A DNA stretch of 64,000 nt from contig CM042150.1 in the NCBI GenBank assembly GCA_023376005.1, positions 70,067,461-70,131,460 of the forward strand. Reading direction: 5' to 3'. How positions within the stretch are numbered: position 1 is the stretch's first letter; each line of letters opens with the position of its first letter. This document shows, one piece after another, positions 42,710 through 54,059 of this stretch. This DNA is from Doryteuthis pealeii. Taxonomy: Eukaryota; Mollusca; Cephalopoda; Myopsida; Loliginidae. The notes below the pieces were generated by a model that did no database searches, had not been told where the DNA came from, and was given only the letters and a program-made list of their open reading frames with translations. The position numbers and the translations under genes were made by a program.

Positions 42710-43299
42710 TGGAAAAAAAAAACGAATTAAATAATTGAATAACTCAAAAATAAAAAGCGCGCAGTTATTTGATTAACAAATTAACATTGTTGTTCACATT
42801 CAGTTCACTTTCTACCTTCTTAGCAGGATCAACCTAAAATCAAAAGGGAATGGAAGGAGTCGTAGTAGAAAACAAATAAAAATAATTGGAACAATAAAGC
42901 AGTATATATAATTAGAAATCATATTGTTAAGCAAATGACGAAGAGAAAAGAGTTTCAAAGATCAATATAGGTAAGCAACATCGGATCTTTGAATGAGCAA
43001 ATGTTGTTAGGATTGATTTTGTCTTGTCACTTGAAATTTCAATCGACAAGCGGGGAATTCAATCGTTGCTTAAAGCGGGGATTATAGTAAAGATTCCAAG
43101 TGCAATTTTCTTTCTAGTGAATGTTTGATTACGATCTTTTAATAAAATACCAAAATTAGTTATGAAGTGAGATCGTAATGATCAGTATGCCGATAGATAA
43201 AATTATTCCTTTTTTATTGACTTTGATTTTCGTATAGAATAGCAAATAAGGATATACATTTTACAATGAAATCAACTGAATAAGTAAATACTTCAAAAC

Positions 43300-43300
<1 letters not shown>
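42710..43300 (-). other. EGFR intron sequence
   Basis: AT-rich with no element that I can name. TA tracts follow at 43316-43348. Confidence 0.5.
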
Positions 43301-43349
<49 letters not shown>

Positions 43350-43456
43350 CAGAAAAGAGTTATGGGTATACCTGAAGGGATCGTATAGATTAAGACTATG
43401 GTAGACCCATAAATCTTTTCTACTATCATTATTATAGTTTTAGCGCAAATTGGACA

Positions 43457-43459
<3 letters not shown>

Positions 43460-43540
<81 letters not shown>
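43460..43540. repeat. (TA)n(TG)n microsatellite
   Basis: About 23 TA units then about 17 TG units. Confidence 0.95.
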
Positions 43541-43542
<2 letters not shown>

Positions 43543-43629
43543 AATATATATGGAATAGCCAGGAGTTGGGAGAAGAGGAAACAATTCCAACCTTGAAGTA
43601 GAGCAATGTCTCTGACATTATCTCTATTA

Positions 43630-43840
43630 TCCCGTGATGTAATGGTTAGAGTCATAGGAAATGGACTCGTTGCCCGAGTTCAAATCCTGGATGTGTTAAT
43701 TGCATTTCACTTAGCGCTTATACCCTTGGGAAAGGTATGAATCCTACTCTCCCAGTGCGGATATGAGATGTACACAATTGAATAGTTACGATAGTGCAGT
43801 TAATTAAAATGAACGGTTTTGTGAAAGAATACAAGGAATT
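43630..43840 (+). mobile_element. tRNA-derived SINE, second family
   Basis: Head 'gtgatgtaatggttagagtc' resembles the D arm of a Gln/Glu-type tRNA (A box), and 'gagttcaaatcctgg' is a B box. The body 'gcatttcacttagcgctta' to 'tgagatgtacacaattg' is tRNA-unrelated. It differs from the SINE at 27308. Confidence 0.7.
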
Positions 43841-44517
43841 TGATTGACAACTTTTAAACCTGTGTTTGACCTCTTCACTGATTCGCCAGCGTTAAAGTGA
43901 GAAAATTAGTTTAGGAAAATTAGTTTTTGGTTGGGCGCTGAACCAGGCGGAACGCAATGGCGGTTTTTCCGTTTGAAATCAAAATCTCCGCGCGTTTGAA
44001 TTCATCCAGGATTGATAAAATAAAAAATGAGCTCGAAGTAACAAAGTGTAGTGTTTGTTAATTAATAACAAACAACGGACCAAGACACAGAAGACTTCCA
44101 AAGATAACTGAAATATATCACAGATGCAGAATAGCAGATAACAGCCTCCTAGAATTAGACAGCTGATAGATCTAGCTATCAATAGAAAAAGATAAGTATA
44201 TGAGTCTATGTCCAGAGGTATACTCTACAATATACTTCAATACGTCGATTTAAAGAGGGGCTATGTAATAAAATCTTTTTATTTTCCAAACATGTTGATT
44301 ACTTAACGGACGTAAAATGCAAAACCTGCTGAGTGTTGAGATAAAATAAACAATATGAAAGAAAAAAAAAACATATAATAAAATTACAAGAATACTTTTA
44401 AGAAATTCGTTCAACTTGAAGTGATTCAAAAGTGATTTTATTTTAATTTAAATCCTCTATATTTTCCTGAATCAATCATTAATCAATAATTAAAAATGTA
44501 TTAAGGATTTTACTTAC

Positions 44518-44726
44518 TGATCCAGTGCATCCATTTTTACATTCTTCATGACAAGGTTTACACGTGTTCAATCCGCTATCAAACACCATACTGACATTCC
44601 AGCAAGACGGAACACATTTGCCAGTTTCTTCCACGCGATAGTTGATACATTCAATACAATCTTCGGCATCCGGACCCCAACATCCGCTAAGTTTACACTG
44701 ATAGTCACAAACTTGACCAGTACTTC
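44518..44726 (-). CDS. EGFR: EGFR exon: second furin-like Cys-rich region, 5' part
   Basis: A 209-nt exon with acceptor CCATTTTAG and donor GTAAGT. It encodes STGQVCDYQCKLSGCWGP, DAEDCIECINYRVEETGKC, VPSCWNVSM and KPCHEECKNGCTGS. The words TGQVC..C....CWGP..DC..C are a hallmark of EGFR/ErbB domain IV, and the Cys spacing fits furin-like modules. Start phase: two bases complete the Arg codon begun by the L2 exon. End phase 0. This is the most certain host coding sequence in the window. Confidence 0.93.
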
Positions 44727-44766
44727 CTAAAATGGAACGATAAATAACCAAATCAAGTTTAAAATG

Positions 44767-44904
44767 TTTTCATCAAAGGGAGACAATTCATTATGCATAT
44801 GTAAGGATTCAGAATATTGACAATGGTTCGCAAACTTTTCATCAAAGGGAGACGATTCATTATGTACATGTAAGGATTCAGAATATTGACAATGGTTCGC
44901 AAAC
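44767..44904 (-). repeat. 69-bp direct tandem duplication next to EGFR acceptor
   Basis: Two copies of 69 bp with two substitutions, starting 'ttttcatcaaagggagac', located 40-180 bp upstream of the exon on the minus strand. It may contain the branch-point area. Confidence 0.92.
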
Positions 44905-46060
44905 TTGTCTCGCACACAAATTCCCTATGACATTGAATAGTAGATGTACTGGTCTACAACAATTTATCTACAATTACAATTCACCTAAAAATATTTGTCT
45001 ACAGATATAATTCATCTATAATAATCTATCCAGAAATATAATTTAATACACAAAACTATTCTTACATTTAAATATATCTAACAGTTGAAACCAAACAACG
45101 TAGATTAAATCAAGGACGTTGAATGTTAAATATTAACTCTAACCTTATTATATTTGTTGAACTACATTTATATACTCTGTGGGAAAGTTGCATCTGTAGA
45201 CAAATTATTGTTGTTAAAGTGTATCTGGGGATAAATTATATTAATAAATAAATCATAAAATTGTTGTAAAGAAGTCGTCATAAATAGATTTACCGAATAC
45301 AATCATAGTGAGTGAGATCCTCACTGAGTACATCACTATTGATATTATTGCCTTGTGACCGACTAAACTTAATTTGATCTTTATGCCTGACTAAGCTGAT
45401 TCGAACCTTCTTAGGTGCCTTAATAATCTGACATTGAGCCAGACTTTGTTAAGTTTGGTAAATAAACATACCTGAATTAGTTGCTTAGTTCCAGAAATAT
45501 TGGTGCAATTTTTCTTCCAGGTTAAAGAGTCATTTTCCTTTGAAGATAATCCTTTAAAATTCTACTTTTTGTCCGAGGAGTTAGATACAATAATTCCAGG
45601 TAAAAAGCAGAAGTTTAGATGAATATATTCAAGATGAAATATCTCTTCAGCTTGGAAGATTAAATTGCACCAATATTCATATTCATACAACTATACACTC
45701 CATTTTGGTTTTGTATTGAATTAACTTTCAAATCCTGATTTTGAAAAAGTTAGACAGTAAAAGAATTATGCAATATTATTCCTGTCCTTATTTCTACTGT
45801 TATTATTGTATCTGACTCGCCGAAATTTAGAAAATATAATCTTAATTACAGCTGATCCATAATATATTTTTCATGCATTATGGATACATTTTCTCAAACC
45901 TCATTCTTTTTGCTTGGCTAGTTGATTATATTTTAAGAGATGTAAATCCTCATTCGTTTTGGTATGTACGTGAAATGATTTTTCGATTAACATGAAAATA
46001 TTTACTTTTTAAGAATTTATGTTGCATTCTTTTAACTCATCATTATCATCAAATTCCATC
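44905..46060 (-). other. EGFR intron sequence without recognised element
   Basis: AT-rich with no repeat family that I recognise. Confidence 0.45.
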
Positions 46061-46066
46061 ATTCTC

Positions 46067-46083
46067 TGTCTGTCTGTCTGTCC

Positions 46084-46140
<57 letters not shown>
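46067..46140. repeat. (GTCT)n(CT)n microsatellite
   Basis: A few GTCT units followed by about 27 CT units. Confidence 0.95.
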
Positions 46141-46142
<2 letters not shown>

Positions 46143-46331
46143 AACACACACACATATACAACCACATCAGCCTCCCTATCGGTATAACACTGTAGTAGTG
46201 TTATGGATTGACTGGCGATATCTCATTAGATAGTTGAAAAAAACAATTTTAGATATAAAAATAGCAATTGTTTTTAGAGTCGTACGAGCGACTTAGATCA
46301 GAGTACAAGTCAGTGGTGGGGTAAAGTCAAC

Positions 46332-46605
46332 ACTAGATAAGAACAATTTACCCGAACAAAATAAATTCTAATGGCTAAAATCGGTTGATATAAAACGAAT
46401 GGCTGTTTTATACATATGTTGACATATTGTCATTTACGTGAAGACTGCACAAGATAAGAAAATTTATTACTCGAACAAAAGAAATTTTAAAGGCTAAAAA
46501 GTCGGTTGGTATAAAACAAATGACTGTTTTATATAAATGTTTTCATATACATATATATATTGTCATTCTTGTGAAGACTGCACAAGATAAGAAAATTTAT
46601 TTAAC
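46332..46605 (+). repeat. Enhancer-like direct repeat, about 125-bp unit
   Basis: Two full units and a partial third unit share 'gataagaa', 'cgaacaaaa', 'ggctgttttata' and 'gtgaagactgcac' words. Confidence 0.85.
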
Positions 46606-46762
46606 AAATGCAGTTTAAAGATTAGATCTTAAAAATATAGGTTCAGTAAGAATAACATTCAGCGATTAACCCATGACCAATTTCTGGGAATTATCATAGC
46701 AACTGACAGATAAGTCTGGCACAAGACCATTTATACAATAACAAAAATATTATCAGGTGCCT

Positions 46763-46980
46763 CACCAATCAGGAAACTGGGGCGGAGACTTGTTGCCCCC
46801 TCCCTCCAAGATGTGTAACCCAAGGCCATGATTTCGATTAGCCGTCCAATCAAATGCGACCGTGTGGGTGGGTTTTTGTACGCCCCCTGATGTTTATACT
46901 GTAGGGCCATTGGTCCGGCGTTTCTATTGGCTGGCCAATCAGAGCCCTGGATTCAGGGATTAGAACCCATAAAAGAGGTC
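46763..46980 (+). promoter_or_regulatory. CCAAT x3, GC box and TATA promoter cluster
   Basis: CCAATCA occurs at about 46763, 46849 and 46934, spaced about 85 bp, and TATA-like CATAAAAGAGG lies 30 bp downstream of the last. The order and spacing fit a polymerase II core promoter directed to the right. Confidence 0.6.
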
Positions 46981-47348
46981 CCAAAAGGGTTCCAGGCAGA
47001 TCGGACAGCTGGTTCTCGACCAGATTGGATAACTGCTTCCATAGCAGATTGATAGCTCCGTCTCAGAGCCCTTGTCGCCGTCTTTGCTTTGTCATCTTGC
47101 TACTCAAAGTCCTGAATTTGAATCAGAACTCAACATATATCGCCAGTTAGTCCACAAAATTCCGACTTCCCTTCAAATTCGACACCCCTTTGTGGTTGTA
47201 CATGATTTTTATCACTGTATAATTAATAAGGGTCTTTTATTATTAAAAGCGCGTCCGTTGTAATTGTGGAACAACATTGGTGAATTTGGTCACTTTTAGG
47301 TACAGCCCGGAACAAGCACTTCAACTTTTCTGTGGGTCAAATAACACC

Positions 47349-47481
47349 CATTGTGTTATATTCGGCGCCTCGACAGCATAGTATTACATTTGTTGCCGCG
47401 ACCACCGTAGTATTACATTTGGTTCCTGCGGCGAGGATAGTATTACATTTGGTGCCGCGCGAAAACATAGTATTACATCGG
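47349..47481 (+). repeat. 30-bp tandem repeat with primer-site-like word
   Basis: Four units starting 'tagtattacatttggt' at 47379, 47408, 47438 and 47468, plus a degenerate unit before. Each contains 'tttggtgccgcg'-like sequence. Confidence 0.88.
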
Positions 47482-47615
47482 CCATCGCTTTTGGTTGGTC
47501 TTCTAGTCGACATCCAGTGTTCTCGCAGAGCTGATGAATGTAAGTATTTGCTGGTCGTCCAACACTTGTGTGAGATTCAACAGGAAAAGGTCGCTTATAA
47601 GCTATTCTCTGCATC
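47482..47615 (-). mobile_element. LINE-C 3' fragment
   Basis: Minus strand reads HTSVGRPANTYIHQLCENTG then CRLEDQPKAM. It matches the C-terminal end of LINE-C (see 54420 and 56395) and stops where the tandem repeat begins. Confidence 0.7.
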
Positions 47616-47659
47616 TCTAGGTTTTATTCAAGACAACACGCATGTAGTATTTGTATTTT

Positions 47660-48145
47660 TGGAAATCTAATTGATTGTTATTGTTTTTAGGTTTGTCTTT
47701 TTTTTCTTTTTTTTTAAATTAAAATAGTCATTTATATTCACGAACAGAAAATAAAATTGCCGCACCATGAATTTGTATTTCAATTTACTCGCGATGAATA
47801 TAGAGATAATATGGATGGATTATAATAATAAAAACCACATATACATTCACATGTTCCAAAATAAGTGTAGGATCAACAGTATTCAAAGCTCCTTATTATA
47901 CATTGTAAATCCTAATTGGGCGTTAACAAGGAACTGTACTCTCGTATGAATACAATCGGACAGATTTCAAATATCATCTTGTGATATATTATTCCACAAC
48001 ACCTGCACGTGTTGTCGCAATTTTGTAAGAATTTTAGACCACCTCCCATCAGGCTCCATACATATTTAATTGGAGAGAGTTTTAGCAATATCGTGCCAAT
48101 TAGGGAAGTTTTCGAACATTTTGCAGACTATATTGGCTGGAACAA

Positions 48146-48185
<40 letters not shown>

Positions 48186-48240
48186 TTTTTAATGTTGGGC
48201 GTTATTACGAAGCATCTAAAAATAAATGAATGAACTCGAT
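47660..48240. other. Intronic stretch with (TA)n, no recognised gene
   Basis: There is a TA tract at 48149-48182. The rest is AT-rich and unassigned. Confidence 0.45.
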
Positions 48241-48244
48241 GTTA

Positions 48245-49390
48245 TGGAGTATTGGATTTACTTATTTTTTTTATTATCTGTTATCATAAATTTTCGGGTT
48301 CGTTAGATACCCTTTTTTTAAATGAATGTTGCTCCTGTTCAACGGATCTTTTGTCTTTGTTGTTATTGACAGCGGCAGCGTCTGTAAAATATTTATAATA
48401 ACGGAGTATTCCGATGTCAGCGTTCAGTCCCCTCACGTGATTTGTAATTTTTGAATCCATTTAGTTTCTGCTTGTTTTCAAGGTTGCGTTGTTGGAAATG
48501 CGTGTTCTATTAAAATACATTTTAGGGGTGTAAGGTTGTGTGGTAGGGTGTTAAAGTGAAGTGCTATCGTACTATGCGGGGATTTGAGTTTTATTGTGGA
48601 TTTGTGGTTATTTAATCTTAGTCTAAAAGATGTAGATGTTCCTCCCACATATCCGCTATTTGTGCATTGTGTGCAGTATATGTAATATATGATATTAGCG
48701 CTGTCGCATGTTAGGTGTGGCGGATGGATTGTTACGTTCGTGTCGAGTATTTTTATTTCGGTTTCCGTGTGTATATGGCTGCAAATTTGGCATCTAGGCC
48801 TGTTGCATCTTTTGTTACATTTCTGTTACCTTTCTGTACGGAGTTATGTAAATGTTTTCTGGGTGTTACGTAGGTTTGGTGGTCGTTTTTTTTGCGTTGA
48901 TGAGCGGTGTCTTGAAAATGGACTTTGTTGTGGGGTCGATTTGTAGGGTTTTATATTGTTCGGTGAGTAGCTTAGTTAGTTTGTGCATGTGTCGACCGTG
49001 GTGAAATACCATAGGGATTCGGTCATTAGTTTGGTGTGGTTTATATTTGAGTAGTTCCTGTCTATTTAGAGATGATGCTTTGTCGAATGCTTTTTTAATT
49101 AATTTAATGGGGTAATCACTATTTAGGAATTTTCTTGCTAGGTTGGCTGTGTGTTGCAGATATTCTTATTGGTCTTCACATATGCGTCTTAGTCTTATGC
49201 ATGCACTATAGATTATCGATTCTTTTAGTTTATGGGGGTGGTTGCTGTTATAGTTTAGAAATGTGTGATTATCAGTGGGTTTGGTGTAGAGAGTGGTGTT
49301 TATGGTATTATTTCTTAATTTTGTGGTTATATCTAGGAAAGGGATCGAGATGGTGGAGTGTTCTATCGAGAATTTAATGGATTAAAAAAA
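48245..49390 (-). pseudogene. Penelope-like element: RT end, linker and GIY-YIG endonuclease
   Basis: Minus strand, several frames. From about 49330: TITTKLRNNTINTTLYTKPT, NHTFLNYNSNHPHKLKESII, RLRRICEDQ, then NLARKFLNSDYPIKLIKKAF. These match the Penelope RT end (FLDV..Y, YRKPTD, HP...K.S). The endonuclease at about 48740-48440 has IIYYIYCTQCTNSGYVGG, LRLNNHKSTI and LKCILIEHAF, giving GIY-YIG-type motifs with Arg in R-L-N-N-H. It is a different lineage from the one at 36.2 kb. Stops interrupt it. It lies in the large EGFR intron on the same strand as the gene. Confidence 0.82.
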
Positions 49391-49440
49391 ACATAAAAAA
49401 ACATAAAAACATATACCGAGAGAAGCATACCCCTAAAATA

Positions 49441-49452
49441 CCACACACACAT

Positions 49453-49502
<50 letters not shown>

Positions 49503-49515
49503 ATGTGTGTGTGTA
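49441..49515. repeat. (CA)n(TA)n(TG)n self-complementary microsatellite
   Basis: CA, TA and TG runs form a natural hairpin. Confidence 0.93.
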
Positions 49516-49789
49516 CCAAACCGGGATGTGATACAAGGTCAATTTCTTAAGTGGGGTTTTCCTTTTCTTTGACTGGTTGTCTAACAAAGGTTAAAGATCC
49601 CAGTCACCAAATGCGAGTGAGATTTGTAAACGTATGGCACGTCACACCATGATGCCATGGTTGGACTTGTGTGGCATATATTGACCCCCCCCCCCAAGGT
49701 CAATGTCGAACATGCAAACTATTACTTGCCTGAAAGCAAAACCTGTTCTCGTTACTGAAGACAACAGAAATCATTCGATCTTCCAGTTA

Positions 49790-50330
49790 ACCTTCTCGCA
49801 ATATCTTATTATAATAGAGATTCGGTGTCTGTAACCGAAACTACGTCACTGATTACGTTACATTGCCCTCAGGAATTGTGTAATGTTATCAATGGGTACT
49901 TAATTTATAGTCGAAATCATTAATATATAGAATATATCTTATTTATTAACGATGTCTCTATGAAATCTTAGTTAGATTTGCCTCAAAATAGCCCATGTTA
50001 TTAGTGCATTTAAAATCCTGCAATTAGTCTTATATATCACTAAGGAATATAGGTTTACATAAAATCTGTTGTGGTTAATTTACATACTGGTTTTAACAAA
50101 CCGTGTTTAATAAATAATTATTTGGTGTTATTGATCTCTGATATTATTTTATTCTCCAATATATTAAAATCAATCTTATGAATGATTTTATATAGAAACA
50201 AATTAAAACATAATTAAAATAAGTGTAGTCTTTTCATATGCGTTCTTATCTAATTTAGTTAGTCTTTCTAATTTAATATATTACATTAAAACTTAAATTC
50301 TCACGCCCGGGGAGAGTATATTCTTGCTAG
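49790..50330 (+). repeat. Dispersed repeat R2, copy 2
   Basis: Homologous to 23890-24430 and in the same orientation. Borders are set by the first and last shared words. Confidence 0.8.
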
Positions 50331-50900
50331 TCTCTCTAAATTTGTATGAGGATGCTATGGTGTAAGTCAAAATTTGGCAAGAAGCACGCATGCCCAAGTG
50401 TCTTCTGCAATTAAATCATTTGTAACTGTCCTGCAGTCACATATCAACTGTAAATACTGTTCAGTCTGTCACTGCTGCTCTTATGTTACGTTGGACAATC
50501 GTTTGTACTACGTGTCTGTTCCGAATCTCGTCTATTGATGAATAAATATTTTTGACCACAGTCGTCAAAATCGAAGTACTACAGATGCGTCACATCCAAT
50601 ATACATAGCCATTCTCCGAAAACAGCCTCTCCAAATCCCAAAACCAAATCCTCACACAAAGTTGTAATTGAAAAAAATGAGTATGTGTATATCTCTGTGG
50701 CATGACCCATTACTTACACTGAACTCTTTCATGTGACTGAACTTGCATCATATCATACATCACCGCCAAAGGCTTAAAACACAGACGGTAAAACACTAAT
50801 ACGAGTGTTACTAGGTCACAAAATATCACGATCATAATGTATCCAGATCAAAAGAGACTTTCACCTCCTGTGTTTTACAATTTTATTTTCCGTCAAACGT
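50331..50900. other. Unassigned intronic stretch
   Basis: No family that I recognise. Composition is less AT-rich than the flanks. Confidence 0.35.
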
Positions 50901-50904
50901 AAGA

Positions 50905-51002
50905 GCTAATCCTAAACGTAAAGTCTCCAAAGTAAGGGCTAATCCTAAACGTAAAGTCTCCAAAGTAAGGGTTAATCCTAAACGTAAAGTCTCCAAAGTG
51001 CT
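50905..51002 (+). repeat. 33-bp minisatellite, three units
   Basis: Unit 'gctaatcctaaacgtaaagt' plus 'ctccaaagtaagg' begins at 50905, 50938 and 50971. Confidence 0.92.
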
Positions 51003-51549
51003 TTGGACGCACGGAAACTGTGTGGATATTGATAACACTGTTGTATGTATTTTTGACAGTCATTTCTGATAGAGCTCACGAGTAATTCTATCGCCAAGTG
51101 TGAAGTTCGCGCAACAAATACAACCGTGTTGCTAATATCCCCTTAAACAATTTGTCAAAGCATTCATACGTGCATTTTCTTCTTGTTTTCTTTTTTTTGG
51201 GGGGGGGGATTTTGTGCTTGAAAAATCATGAACTATGATATATGGCCTTCAAAATAATAACCTCATCTCAATATTTTTCATACTTTATCCTCATAGTTCT
51301 TCTCATATCCCATAATGCTTTTAGGTTGTCGGAATGTCATACTAAGTAATTCCCTTTCATGGCATTTCTCAGTTATTTGCCGGTGAGTATTTTCTGGCTA
51401 AGTAACGTTACTGGTTATATTTGTTTATATGGTACTAGTAATAAGCAACAATCCCTGACTTGGTTAATACAACTCGGTTGAATTCAGTTTTTCTACTTTA
51501 ACAACGGTTGCTTTAAAAAGGCTAAAGAGCCCAGTCTATCCTTCTAGAT

Positions 51550-52690
51550 GATGAGAGAGGGTTTCAGGGGGAAGAGTATTCACCAACATTGAGGATTGTG
51601 TAGATGCAAAAGTTGAAGGACTCAATGAATACACAAAAATGAGTAAAAAAAGATAATAATAACGGCAATGTAAAGACACACAGTCAAATAACAAAATATA
51701 GAAAACAAAAATGGGAAGAAAAATATCTGTATGGAAACTTCTCGTGAGAAATTGGGGAAAGTACACATGAAATGACCTGGCTACGAAAAGGAAATCTCAT
51801 AAGAGAAACAGAATATCTTTTTAATTGCGACACAAGATAATGCAATTAAGGCCAATTCTTTAAAATCAGAAATTGATAATACGCAACAAAATAGCAAGTG
51901 TTGGTTATGAAGAGACATAGATGAAACGGTGAATTATGAATGCAGCAAACTAGCACAAAATGAATACAAAACTAGACACGACTGGATGGGAAAAGGTTCT
52001 CTACAGGGAATTGTGTAAGAGATGAGGGCTGTTTCAGCTCAGTCGGTAAGAGCATCAGCCTAGAAATCACAAGTTCCGGGTTCGATCCCGGGCCTTGCCA
52101 ACCCAGCATGGCACAGCGATCTGTGTGGTAAAGTGAGGAGCTGATAGATGGTGTGGCAGTCCACCTCAGATGTTAAAATAATCCCCTTTGTCTAGCGCTA
52201 GAGAAAATGGATATGACTCCGTTGCTGTGGCTGATACCGACATTAGGCCCCCCTGCCAACTTTACTTTATATGCACAAATCAGAATCTGTTGTAGCAAAT
52301 GAGACTCGCATAAAATTCTCTGGGGTTTTAAAATACAAACGGATCAATTTTCGGCCAGAAGGAGAAACCTTGTGTTAATTAACAAGAAAAAAAGAATCTC
52401 ATCCATTAGATTTGTTGTTCAAATAGACCACTGAGTAAAAATGAAAGAAAGCGAAAATATATACAAATCTTGCCAGAGAGCTGACAAACCTGTTGAACTT
52501 GAAAGTGTCGGTAATACTAATTGTAGTTGGTGCACTAGTAACAGTTCCCAAAAGGCTTGAAAAAAGAGACTCGATGAACTGAATATTAGAGGAAAAATTG
52601 ACAGTATTCAGACACCGACATTACAAAAATCAGCTAGGATACTAAGGAGAGTCCTGGAGAGTTAAATCTGGTGTGAAAAAAGTCACAAAG
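51550..52690 (+). mobile_element. LINE-A copy interrupted by a SINE
   Basis: Plus-strand matches: KMGRKISVWK-type post-RT region, MTWLRKGNLIRETE near 51775, NKMDTKLDTTG..HWELCK region near 51960. The SINE lies at 52023-52265. LINE-A then resumes with MHKSESVVANETRIKFS, AKIYTNLARELTNL, SVILIVVGALVTVPKRLEK and LGY*GESWR near 52640. It is heavily frameshifted. Confidence 0.8.
52023..52265 (+). mobile_element. tRNA-derived SINE
   Basis: Head 'gctgtttcagctcagtcggt' with A box, B box 'ggttcgatccc' at 52079-52089, 'gatctgtgtggtaaagt', 'ttgtctagcgctagagaaaa', end 'ccaactttacttt'. Same family as 27308, inserted in LINE-A. Confidence 0.88.
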
Positions 52691-52732
52691 AGTAAAATGA
52701 TAAATACTTGTATCGTTAGGTCTATAAAAATG

Positions 52733-53010
52733 TTGGTACTATTGCAGAATAGCTCACAAGAGATAATATCATTAGAGTACATAAAAAAAATATTACATTT
52801 CACGGAAAAAAACGAAACCTTTGAAACAATGGGGTTTGGGTTAAGGTAATGGTTAGTTTTAGGGTCAGGGTTAGTGTTTAGGTTAGGGTTAGTGTTAGCT
52901 TAAGCGTTAGGCTGCTTCAGGAGTTTCTGTTATGTAATGATATTTATACGTAATATACAATTTTAATGATATTATCTCTTGCCTGCTACTCTGCATTTGT
53001 ACCATAAATT
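52733..53010. mobile_element. Fold-back MITE, family M2, copy 1
   Basis: Ends are inverted: 'ggtac.a.tgcagaatag' with 'gataatatcattaga' at left, and the reverse complement of the same words at right. The core at 52840-52910 consists of TTAGGG-variant repeats. Homologous to 60975-61235. Confidence 0.8.
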
Positions 53011-54055
53011 CATAGTTTTAAAATTTCTTTTCAGTATATTTGAGAATGAAACCAATTATAATTTGCATGAACAGAACTTATATAACTCTCATTTGTTTTC
53101 TTTTGCCAATCAGTGCCAGGGAAGATGAATGTGGCAACGTTATATTTATAACGTCAAAAGTGATATGAAAGGTCACTAGTTTGAAGACATATTCCAAATC
53201 CTGATTTACAATATACAGAAATGACTCACTTAAGGGAGGTAAATCTAGTAATCCTAATTTCTTTTAAATATAATACAAATTATATTTGTGCATGTATTTC
53301 CTTGTTAATAAATCATCAATCTAATTATAATTTCTAAACTCTAATTATTATTTTTATCTATTTATTTGTGGTTACGTTTTATTTCTTTATGTTAAGATCT
53401 GTCAAGATTATAAAGATTAGTGATTTAATGATACAGAGTTACTTCCCCTAGAATTAAAGGGTAAAAATGTCAGTATTATGTCTTCGAAATACAAATATAC
53501 ATTTCTATAGTTTTAAAACTCTAAATCCTTAGAAAATTAGAACACATAAAAAACAACATTATTTCATCTTGATTTACTTCATAATTTACAAAACAAGACT
53601 AAAATCAAGGAATTGTATTAGGAGTGTGCAAAATTTCCCAGCACTTTGATTTTCGGACTATAGATCGATTAAATTGCTAAAATTGATTCTTGCTGGTGTT
53701 TTTTGTTTTTGTTTTCTCTTTTTTTTTCTATGCACTAACTATTAGCTAATAATTACAATTTTATTTTACAAGGGCGAGTCAAATTTTTTCCAAGATTTTG
53801 GTAACGTGAGGCACAATTCAGCAGCTCCGGATGCTTTTGCAGAGATCCTGAAGATGACGAACCACACTGAGATGTTGAGCACGCCTGATATTCTCCGAGT
53901 GCTACCCGTTGAATTTTCCTCTATGGTTTAGTGCACGATCAACCTGAGTTTGTATGATCTTCGAAATTATTCCAACACAAAAAACCGATATACCGATATA
54001 CTTTCAACTTTCTTCCTTCTTCCTACTAAAGAGATTCAACCACGCACGATCAATC
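53011..54055. other. Unassigned intronic stretch
   Basis: AT-rich to 53750. The part 53770-54050 is more balanced and has a 90-codon plus frame with no family that I recognise. Confidence 0.35.
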
Positions 54056-54059
54056 AATT

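Larger units (their letters stand above)
46191..47276 (+). mobile_element. Putative solo or 5' LTR with strong promoter layout
   Basis: It starts TGTAGTAG and ends GGAACAACA. 'ttggtgaatttggtcac' lies directly after, in the place of a primer binding site. Inside are about 118-130-bp direct repeats (46332-46580), three CCAATCA boxes (46763, 46849, 46934), a GC box 'ggggcgg' near 46778, a TATA box 'cataaaagagg' at 46968, and A/T-rich polyadenylation-like 'attaataag' near 47222. No gag or pol follows, so it is a remnant. It could also be a captured host promoter. Confidence 0.5.

Noticed and set aside
47384..47614. Minus-strand frame running through the 30-bp tandem repeats as a protein
   Set aside because: Only the first part is LINE-C. 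The rest is a translated non-coding tandem repeat.
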